Below, in pieces: positions 1-6,376 of a DNA stretch of 13,785 nucleotides. The translations under genes were made by a program, and so were the position numbers. The notes under the pieces were generated by a model. The model did no database searches and was not told where the DNA came from. It was given only the letters and a program-made list of their open reading frames with translations. How positions within the stretch are numbered: position 1 is the first letter of the stretch; each line of letters opens with the position of its first letter. The DNA lies in contig JAGWJU010000016.1 in assembly GCA_028865585.1 (NCBI GenBank), positions 1 through 13,785 on the forward strand, read 5' to 3'. This DNA is from Elusimicrobiota bacterium. Its GTDB lineage: Bacteria; Elusimicrobiota; Elusimicrobia; UBA1565; UBA9628.

Positions 1-259
1 CGGGAGCGAAGGAGCGCCGCGAAGATCCCTTGGGCAGGCTCGGAACGGAGGAATTTTCCATGAAATCGCCGAGATCGGGGGCAAGCCCGGCCGGCCCGCC
101 GGGAACGACCGCCCCATCGATGGCCGGCGAGTTCGCCAAAGAGGCTCCGGATTCCGGAGCCTCCGCCGCCGCTTCCTGCGCCGAACAAAGCGGCGCGGAC
201 GCGGCAAAAACGCCCGCCGTTAGAACGAAAAAAAGGACCGCCGTTCTGCTCGTTTTCAT
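1..259 (-). CDS. Exported protein of unknown function, N-terminal part only (runs off the left edge)
   Basis: Reading the minus strand from an ATG at 259 gives 86 codons without a stop to the window edge. The start is a textbook Sec signal peptide: basic n-region (MKTSR), hydrophobic core (AVLFFVLTAGVFAASA) and a likely cleavage site after CSA, before QEAA. A cysteine lies near the site (APLC) but does not fit a lipobox, so signal peptidase I is more likely. The visible mature part is rich in Ala, Pro, Gly and Ser and shows no recognised domain; it resembles a disordered linker. The gene is divergent from the transhydrogenase operon, with a TATAAT-like box 22 bp upstream of the start. No strong Shine-Dalgarno lies at normal spacing; a GAGGG is about 16 nt away. 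The + strand is also open here, but the signal peptide favours the minus strand. Function cannot be inferred. Confidence 0.72.
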   Translation of the reverse strand, partial: MKTSRTAVLFFVLTAGVFAASAPLCSAQEAAAEAPESGASLANSPAIDGAVVPGGPAGLAPDLGDFMENSSVPSLPKGSSRRSFAP

Positions 260-280
260 GTCCAATCGTCTTTTGCCCTC

Positions 281-286
281 ATGATA
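281..286 (-). promoter_or_regulatory. Putative -10 box for the leftward gene
   Basis: On the minus strand the sequence reads TTTGCTATCATG. TATCAT matches the sigma-70 consensus TATAAT at 5 of 6 positions and is preceded by TGC, giving an extended -10 (TGnTATcAT). No good -35 hexamer is seen about 17 bp upstream. A start site near 274 would leave a leader of only about 15 nt before the ATG at 259. The flank at 281-310 is AT-rich compared with the rest of the window. Confidence 0.45.
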
Positions 287-346
287 GCAAATTGAAATCA
301 GATTTAGCGCACGCGCCCCGAAAGCCGACGCGGCGGTTTCTCCATA

Positions 347-355
347 TGCTATAAT
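347..355 (+). promoter_or_regulatory. Putative extended -10 promoter of the pnt operon
   Basis: TGCTATAAT is a perfect TATAAT (350-355) with the TG of an extended -10 at 347-348. A recognisable -35 is missing, as is common for extended -10 promoters. Transcription would begin near 362, leaving a leader of only about 13 nt that just contains the AAGG (364-367) Shine-Dalgarno placed 7 nt before the GTG start at 375. The box is the only strong promoter-like signal upstream of pntAA. Confidence 0.62.
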
Positions 356-374
356 CGAAAAATAAGGCGATTTT

Positions 375-1514
375 GTGGGCATTATTGTAGCGATTGCGAA
401 AGAAACGGCGGCGGGCGAGCGCCGCGTCGCGCTGGTCCCCGAAGTCGCGGCGGCGCTCGCCAAAAAAGGAATCACGGTCCTCGTTGAGGCCGGCGCGGGA
501 ACCGCTTCTTATTACCCGGACGCGCTTTACGCGGCGGCGGGCGCCGAAGTCCTCCCCTCCCGGCAGGCCCTGCTTCAAAAGGCCTCCGTCGCGCTCAAAG
601 TCCAGCCGCCGACGCCCGAGGAAATCGGCTGGATGCGGCCCGGGACAATCACCGTCTCCTTCATGAACCCGAGCCGGAACTCGGAAACGGTCCGGCTCAT
701 GCGGGACGCCCGGATCACCGCGTTCGCCATGGAGCTCATCCCGCGCATCACGCGGGCGCAGAGCATGGACGCGCTGTCCTCCCAGGCGACGGCGGCCGGC
801 TACAAGGCCGCGCTTTTAGCCGCGGAGCACTCCCCTAAATTTTTCCCCATGCTTACGACCGCGGCGGGAACCATCCGCCCGGCCAAAGTCCTCGTTCTGG
901 GCGCCGGCGTCGCCGGCCTCATGGCCATCGCGACGGCGCGGAGGCTGGGAGCCGTCGTGGAGGCCTACGATGTCCGGCGAGCCGCCGGCGAGCATGTGCG
1001 CGCGCTGGGAGCGAAGTTCCTCGAATTGGCTCTTGATGCGGAAGCTTCCGGCGGATACGCGCGGGAGCTCACCGCCGAGGAGAAGATCAAGGAACGCGCC
1101 ATGGTCTCCGCAGCCGTCGCCAAAGCGGACGCGGTCATCACCACGGCCAACATCCCGGGGCGCAAGGCGCCGCGGCTCATCGATCGGGACATGGCCTCAC
1201 GCATGCAGCCGGGCTCGGTCATCGTGGACTTGGCGGCGGAGTCGGGCGGCAACTGCGAGTTGACCCAGCCCGGGAAGACCTCGGTGGTCAACGGCGTCAT
1301 CGTCCTTGGGCAGGAAAACATTCCCTCGCAAATCCCCTTTCATTCCAGCCGTCTCTACGCCAAAAACCAGCAGGCCTTCCTCGATCTTCTGATAGGGAAA
1401 GACGGAAGCCTCAGCGGCGATTTCAGCGATGAAATTCTCGCCGCCTCCCTCCTGGTTCATCAAGGCCGCGTCGCCCATGAGCCGACCCGCGAGCTTGTGG
1501 AGGCCGCGGCATGA
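375..1514 (+). CDS. pntAA: NAD(P)+ transhydrogenase subunit alpha 1 (NAD(H)-binding domain I)
   Basis: This soluble subunit binds NAD(H) on the cytoplasmic face and exchanges hydride with NADP(H) held by PntB, in a reaction driven by inward proton flow. The 379 residues match the usual length of the split form (about 380), which lacks the membrane helices fused to alpha in E. coli. Visible family features are the alanine dehydrogenase/PntA-type N-terminus (ERRVALVPE, 15-23), the RQD loop that holds the nicotinamide (RAQSMDALSSQ, 127-137, intact), the Rossmann glycine motif GAGVAG (176-181) with the acidic residue D199 at the end of the next strand (AYDVR), and ITTANIPG followed by VDLAAESGGNCE (284-295). 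The start is GTG at 375, chosen for AAGG seven bases upstream and because the protein begins as expected (GIIVAIAKET). It is first in pntAA-AB-B, and its TGA overlaps the ATG of pntAB. Confidence 0.96.
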   Translation: MGIIVAIAKETAAGERRVALVPEVAAALAKKGITVLVEAGAGTASYYPDALYAAAGAEVLPSRQALLQKASVALKVQPPTPEEIGWMRPGTITVSFMNPSRNSETVRLMRDARITAFAMELIPRITRAQSMDALSSQATAAGYKAALLAAEHSPKFFPMLTTAAGTIRPAKVLVLGAGVAGLMAIATARRLGAVVEAYDVRRAAGEHVRALGAKFLELALDAEASGGYARELTAEEKIKERAMVSAAVAKADAVITTANIPGRKAPRLIDRDMASRMQPGSVIVDLAAESGGNCELTQPGKTSVVNGVIVLGQENIPSQIPFHSSRLYAKNQQAFLDLLIGKDGSLSGDFSDEILAASLLVHQGRVAHEPTRELVEAAA

Positions 1515-1804
1515 TAACCGGAATGTGGGCTTCCGTGACCATCGTCATTCTGGCCGCCTTCACCGGCTATGAAGTCATCAGCCGCGTGCCGGTCATGCTT
1601 CACACGCCGCTCATGAGCGGCTCGAACTTCATTCACGGCATCGTGCTGGTAGGCGCCATGATCGCCCTGGGCCACGCCCATACGCCCGCGGAACAGGTTG
1701 TCGGGTTCATCGCCGTGGCCTTAGCCGCCGCCAACGTCGCGGGCGGCTACGTGGTCACCGATCGGATTCTGCGCATGTTCCTTAAAGCAAAGGCCAAGGA
1801 ATAG
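1511..1804 (+). CDS. pntAB: NAD(P)+ transhydrogenase subunit alpha 2 (membrane domain)
   Basis: This is the small membrane subunit of the three-gene transhydrogenase. It contributes to the proton channel together with PntB. The 97 residues hold three predicted helices (about 8-26, 39-55 and 62-82) and the family stretch VPVMLHTPLMSGSNFIHG (26-43). His42, in the second predicted helix, lies where the T. thermophilus enzyme, as I recall, carries a channel histidine. The C-terminus is basic (KAKAKE), consistent with a cytoplasmic end. Its ATG overlaps the pntAA stop as ATGA, so translation is probably coupled. An AAGGA at 1796-1800 near its 3' end can serve as the ribosome site for pntB. Confidence 0.95.
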   Translation: MITGMWASVTIVILAAFTGYEVISRVPVMLHTPLMSGSNFIHGIVLVGAMIALGHAHTPAEQVVGFIAVALAAANVAGGYVVTDRILRMFLKAKAKE

Positions 1805-1811
1805 TCCTCCC

Positions 1812-3170
1812 ATGTCCGCCTCCGTCCTGATCGAACCGATTTACCTGCTGGCCTGCGTCTCCTTTATCCTGGCTCTCAAACGGATGAGCCGCCCGCAAAC
1901 CGCGGCCAGCGGCATGGTCTTTGCCGGTTTCGCAATGGCGGCCGCCATTGCCGTGACCTGCGCCATTCCGGGCATGGAGAATTTCGCGCTCATGGGCGTC
2001 GCCATACTGCTCGGCGGCGGCGCGGCTTACTACGCGGCGAAAAAAGTCGCCATGACCGGCATGCCCCAAATGGTCGCCATCTACAACGGCATGGGCGGCG
2101 GCGCGGCCGGCGCCATCGGCGCGCTGGAACTCCTGCGCGGCGCCTCCGGCGTCTCGGCCGCGTTTTCCGCGCTGGGCGGCATCATCGGCGCCGTCTCCAT
2201 CACAGGCAGCGTCATCGCTTTCCTGAAGCTCCAAGGCTGGATGCGGGAAAGGCCCATCGTCTACCCCCTTCAGAAGGCCTCCAACCTGGCCCTGCTGGGA
2301 GCGGCGATTATCGCCGGCGCCCTGTGCGTTTTCCGCCCCTCCCGCGAAATTTTAGCCGCCTTCTTCATCCTCTCCGCCGCTTTCGGGTTCCTCATGACCA
2401 TCCCCATCGGCGGCGCGGACATGCCCGTGGTCATTTCCTTATATAACGCGCTCACCGGCGTGGCGGTCGCCATGGACGGCTTCGCGATCGGCAACTTCGC
2501 CATGATGGTGGCCGGCACCTTAGTCGGCGCGGCGGGCTCTCTTTTGACCCTTCTCATGGCCAAAGCCATGAACCGCTCCATTCCCAGCATCCTCTTCGGC
2601 GCCTTCGGCGCGGTCGAGCAGGAGGGCGGCGACATCGCGGGCAGCCTCAAGCCCATCGAAGCGTCCGACGCCGCCTTGATGCTGGGCTACGCGGCCAAAG
2701 TCATCGTCGTTCCCGGCTACGGCTTGGCCGTGGCCCAGGCGCAACAGAAGGTCAAGGAACTCATGGACTCCCTGGAGTCCAAGGGCGTCGCGGTCAAGTT
2801 CGGCATCCACCCCGTGGCCGGGCGCATGCCGGGACACATGGACGTCCTTTTGGCCGAGGCGAAGGTCCCCTACGATCGCCTTTTCGATCGGGATGAAATC
2901 AACGCGGAGTTTTCCAGCGCGGACGTGGCGCTGGTTATCGGCGCCAACGACGTCGTCAATCCCTCGGCGCATCGCACCGGAAGCCCGCTCTACGGCATGC
3001 CCATCTTGGACGCCGAGCAGGCCAAGAACGTCATCGTTTTAAAGCGCGGCAAAGGCAAGGGCTTCGCCGGCATAGAAAACGAGCTCTTCTACAAGGACAA
3101 CACCCGGATGCTTTACGGCGACGCGCAAGAAAGCGTGTCCAAGCTCATCCAAGCCCTCAAAGACGTCTAG
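1812..3170 (+). CDS. pntB: NAD(P)+ transhydrogenase subunit beta (membrane domain plus NADP(H)-binding domain III)
   Basis: PntB supplies most of the proton channel and binds NADP(H). The 452 residues are full length for the family. The first 260 or so are a run of hydrophobic helices, including GMPQMVAIYNGMGGG (83-97). The C-terminal domain III carries VVPGYGLAVAQAQ (299-311), the NADP(H)-binding glycine motif, then KFGIHPVAGRMPGHMDVLLAEA (329-350, with its conserved His and Met residues), VIGANDVVNPSA (375-386), PLYGMPILD (392-400) and the KRGKGKGFAG loop (411-420). All the expected domain III motifs are present. Position 92 is Asn where E. coli PntB has the channel residue His91. The gene begins 7 nt after pntAB, with AAGGA upstream. 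No clear hairpin terminator follows the stop. Confidence 0.96.
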   Translation: MSASVLIEPIYLLACVSFILALKRMSRPQTAASGMVFAGFAMAAAIAVTCAIPGMENFALMGVAILLGGGAAYYAAKKVAMTGMPQMVAIYNGMGGGAAGAIGALELLRGASGVSAAFSALGGIIGAVSITGSVIAFLKLQGWMRERPIVYPLQKASNLALLGAAIIAGALCVFRPSREILAAFFILSAAFGFLMTIPIGGADMPVVISLYNALTGVAVAMDGFAIGNFAMMVAGTLVGAAGSLLTLLMAKAMNRSIPSILFGAFGAVEQEGGDIAGSLKPIEASDAALMLGYAAKVIVVPGYGLAVAQAQQKVKELMDSLESKGVAVKFGIHPVAGRMPGHMDVLLAEAKVPYDRLFDRDEINAEFSSADVALVIGANDVVNPSAHRTGSPLYGMPILDAEQAKNVIVLKRGKGKGFAGIENELFYKDNTRMLYGDAQESVSKLIQALKDV

Positions 3171-3232
3171 CCGCTTCCCAAGTTTTTCAAGGGCCTTGCT
3201 TTTTCCCGGTATTGGGGTCAAACTTCATTGAA

Positions 3233-6200
3233 ATGTCGCGGAACAAAGCGCGCCGATCCGCCGCGTGGCTTGGCCTGATTGCGCTCCTGTTTCAATTTTC
3301 CCCCTGCCGGAGCTCCGCGGACGAAGTCGCGGACTCCCAGATGCAGGCTGCGTTCGCCCAAGCGGCGGCGTCCTACCGAGCCGCCTCTTCAGATCCGTCC
3401 ACCGCGGCACAGTCCTTCGAGAGCTTCATCTCCAACTATCCTCGAAGCGCCAGAACGGCGGACGCTTATTTCGCGGTCGGAGAAAGTTTGTTCCAAAGCG
3501 CTCTCAATGACGCGCGGCAGGAGCAAGCTCCCCTGACGGGCGGTCCCGCGTTTGAAAGCCTGCCCGATTCAAGCATCCAGAGCCTGCGCGAAGCTGAAAA
3601 AAATTACAAGAAAGCGCTGGATAAGGCCCAGGATGCCGCCCTGCAGGCCAGCGCGGAGTATCGTCTGGGAGAAATCGCCTATGATCTGCAAGAGTGGACA
3701 AAAGCCGCGGAACGGTTTTCACATGTAACGACCGAGTGGCCGCAAAGCTACGCCGCCCCCTTCGCGTTTTTGGGCTTGGCCGATGCGGACTTGGCCCAGC
3801 AGGATTTCGCGGGAGCGGCCAAAGCCGTCAACGGCATCGCCCAGGCCTCGCCCGGCTTCATGAAGAACCAGCAGGCATCCTTCGTCCGCGGAATCCTTGC
3901 CCTGCATTCCGGAGACTACCCCCAAGCCGAAAAGCTCCTCTCTCAAAACCAAGACCCAAGAGCCCGCTACTATCTGGGCCGAACCTATCTGCTTTGGAAA
4001 AAGCCCCTCTTGGCCGCCAAAATTTTTGAGAATATCGCGCAAAACTCCCCGGAGGCGAGCCTGCGCGAGGCCGCGGCCTTCTATCTTGGGGATTCCTTCT
4101 TCGTCTCCGGAGACTATGACGGAGCCATCGCGAAATACCAGGACTTCGTGCAGAAATTTCCTTTTTCGCGCTTCAAAACGGCCGCGCTCTACCGCATCGG
4201 CGGCGCGGCTTTCGAGAAAGGAGATTACGGACAGGCTCGATTATCCTTCGGCTCCCTGATCTCGCAGAATCCCGACAGCTTCTACGCCGCGTACGCCCGG
4301 TACTTCATCGGGGAATCCTATCTCGCAGACGGAGATTTCCGCCAGGCTCTTTTCGCTTATTCCGATCTGTACTCCAGCCGTGAAAACCTGCTCAAGCCCG
4401 AGGCGCTCTACCGCCTCGCTTGGGCCGAGCAGTCCCTGGGAGATTTCAGCCGCGCCGCGCAGAGCGGCCGGGACTTCATGACTCTTTACTCCACAAACTC
4501 CCTGGCCAACAACATGTCCATGATCGAGGCGCAGAGCTTCATCCGGCTCAAGGACTATCCCGACGCCCTCGCGGCCTACCAGCGGGTGGTGGATTCCGCC
4601 CCCGGCACCAACGTCGCTGAGGAGGCGCTGTTTTTAATGCTGAAGATTGAATATGAAAGAAGCGACTACGGCTCCATCGTAACCTCCTACCAATATCTGC
4701 TCAACCAGCTTCCCCAATCGAACTCCCCTTGGAGAAGCCTCTCAAGACTTCTTGTGGCGGAGGCTTACCTGCGCCAAGGCCAGTTGGACGAGGCGCGCAG
4801 CCGCTACGCCATGATCGTCAAGGTCTACCCCAACAGTCCCGCCGCGGTCTACGCGCAGGACGGCTTGGCCTGGTGCGACGAACTTTCGGGGCGGGAAGCC
4901 CAGGCCGTCGCGGATCGCCGAGAGCTTCAGGAGATGCTCAACTCCTCCACCTCCACGCTTGCCGCAGTGAACAACCTGGGCATCGCAGACAGCCTCTACG
5001 CTCAAAAGGACTATAACGACGCCTCCACGCTCTACCAAGGATTCGCCACGGCGCATCCCGATTCGCCCGCCTTGCCCGAGGCCCTTTACCGGGCCGGCAT
5101 CTCTCTCTACCATCTCGGCTACTACAGCGACGCCGTCAAAAGCTGGCAGCAGCTTCTCACGCAGGCGCCGAACTCGCCCGAGGCAAAAAAGGCGTCTTTC
5201 AACTTGGCGGACACCCTCTTTCGCGCTCAAAAGTATCCGGACGCCCAAAAAGCCTATGAGGGCATTCTGGCCCGTTGGCCGTCGGATCCGTCGGCCGGCC
5301 TCTGTTATCTGAGACTAGCCCAGATTGCTTATCAAACGAAGGATGACGCCGGAGCGCTGGCTCAGGTCAAGGCGCTTTTGGACAACACGCCGCAGTCGGG
5401 AGAAGTTTCCCAGGCGCTTGATTTGGCCGAAGCAGTTTTTGCAAAGGATTCCAAGCAGAGCTTCCGCGATTTCTACTCAGGCTTTCTTCAAAGCAATCCG
5501 CAAAGCCCGGCGGCGGCGGCCGTGGACTTCCGTTTGGCCAGCGACTTCTATGCGGCCAAAGATTACGCCGACGCGGCCAAGGAATTCGAGAACTTCAGCG
5601 TCAACTACACGGATGATCCGCAGCTTCCCAAGGCGCAAATCTTCCTGGGCGAATGCTACTTCAACCTCGGGCGTTACGCCGACGCCGCATCCGCCTACAA
5701 GCGGTTCGCGGAGAACTTTCCCCAAGACAAGGACGTTCCACTGGCGCTATTCAAGGAAGGAAGCTCCTATTACAGCCTGAAAGACTACAACCGCGCGGCT
5801 GCGGCATACCAGCAGCTTCTATCCTCTTTCCCCGCCACGTCGTACGGGAAATCGGCTCTCTACAATCTCGCATTGGCCTATAAAGACGCCGGCGACTCGG
5901 ACCATGCCGAGGAAATTTACGCGGAATATCTCAAGTCGGCGCCGGACGCGGCGCAAAGCCAGCAGGCGCTCTGGGACGTCTTTTCAATCGAACAGGGGCG
6001 CAAAGACTATCCCGGGGCGCTCAAGACCCTGCGGGAAATTTCCGCCTCCGCCGCGCCGGGAAGCGACGCGCTCCTCGACGCCTCCTATCAAATCGGCGCG
6101 CTGGAAAAGAAAACGGGCGATGACGCGAGCGCTCAGAAAGCCTGGGAGGCCATGATTCCCATGCGTCCCGCCTCCTCCCCCTACAGGCTCCAAGCGCTCA

Positions 6201-6376
6201 TTAATCTATCCAAAATTTATGAAAAGGGCTCGGACTGGACCCAGGCCCTCGCTGTCTATAGGGACTTGGTCAAGAACGCCGATTCTCCGGCCGTGGCGCA
6301 AGCCGCCAAGCAGAGAATCGAGCAAATACGCTCCATGAACGGATCGGCCTCATCGAAACCGGGGACATCGCCATGA
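3233..6376 (+). CDS. Exported tetratricopeptide repeat protein, about 25 TPR units
   Basis: A 1047-residue protein built almost wholly of TPR-like helical pairs of 34-40 residues, of the kind seen in YbgF/BamD-type envelope proteins (for example YRAGISLYHLGYYSDAVKSW and YRIGGAAFEKGDYGQARLSF). TPR arrays bind other proteins and hold complexes together; no catalytic motif is visible. The ATG at 3233 is preferred over an upstream in-frame TTG at 3212 because it gives a compact signal peptide: basic MSRNKARR, core AAWLGLIALLFQF, likely cleavage after SSA (residue 29). A Shine-Dalgarno is weak for either start. A Cys at residue 25 does not sit in a lipobox, so the mature protein is probably soluble in the periplasm. 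The gene follows pntB after 62 bp with no clear promoter or terminator between. Its TGA overlaps the next ATG, which argues that the two products act together. Confidence 0.85.
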   Translation: MSRNKARRSAAWLGLIALLFQFSPCRSSADEVADSQMQAAFAQAAASYRAASSDPSTAAQSFESFISNYPRSARTADAYFAVGESLFQSALNDARQEQAPLTGGPAFESLPDSSIQSLREAEKNYKKALDKAQDAALQASAEYRLGEIAYDLQEWTKAAERFSHVTTEWPQSYAAPFAFLGLADADLAQQDFAGAAKAVNGIAQASPGFMKNQQASFVRGILALHSGDYPQAEKLLSQNQDPRARYYLGRTYLLWKKPLLAAKIFENIAQNSPEASLREAAAFYLGDSFFVSGDYDGAIAKYQDFVQKFPFSRFKTAALYRIGGAAFEKGDYGQARLSFGSLISQNPDSFYAAYARYFIGESYLADGDFRQALFAYSDLYSSRENLLKPEALYRLAWAEQSLGDFSRAAQSGRDFMTLYSTNSLANNMSMIEAQSFIRLKDYPDALAAYQRVVDSAPGTNVAEEALFLMLKIEYERSDYGSIVTSYQYLLNQLPQSNSPWRSLSRLLVAEAYLRQGQLDEARSRYAMIVKVYPNSPAAVYAQDGLAWCDELSGREAQAVADRRELQEMLNSSTSTLAAVNNLGIADSLYAQKDYNDASTLYQGFATAHPDSPALPEALYRAGISLYHLGYYSDAVKSWQQLLTQAPNSPEAKKASFNLADTLFRAQKYPDAQKAYEGILARWPSDPSAGLCYLRLAQIAYQTKDDAGALAQVKALLDNTPQSGEVSQALDLAEAVFAKDSKQSFRDFYSGFLQSNPQSPAAAAVDFRLASDFYAAKDYADAAKEFENFSVNYTDDPQLPKAQIFLGECYFNLGRYADAASAYKRFAENFPQDKDVPLALFKEGSSYYSLKDYNRAAAAYQQLLSSFPATSYGKSALYNLALAYKDAGDSDHAEEIYAEYLKSAPDAAQSQQALWDVFSIEQGRKDYPGALKTLREISASAAPGSDALLDASYQIGALEKKTGDDASAQKAWEAMIPMRPASSPYRLQALINLSKIYEKGSDWTQALAVYRDLVKNADSPAVAQAAKQRIEQIRSMNGSASSKPGTSP

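Noticed and set aside
30..284. Open + strand frame of 84 codons with a GGAGG-like site before an ATG at 60.
   Set aside because: The product is Ala/Pro/Ser-rich with no domain, and the opposite strand encodes a clear signal peptide across the same bases. Reading it as antisense shadow is simpler.
3171..3232. Possible terminator (CAAGGGCCTTG followed by a T run) and promoter between pntB and the TPR gene.
   Set aside because: The inverted repeat leaves only a one-base centre, so a stable hairpin cannot form as a typical terminator, and no convincing -10 is present. Read-through from pnt is possible.
3212..3232. TTG start for the TPR protein seven codons upstream of the ATG.
   Set aside because: It adds MGSNFIE ahead of a normal signal peptide and has no better ribosome site, so the ATG at 3233 is favoured; not fully excluded.
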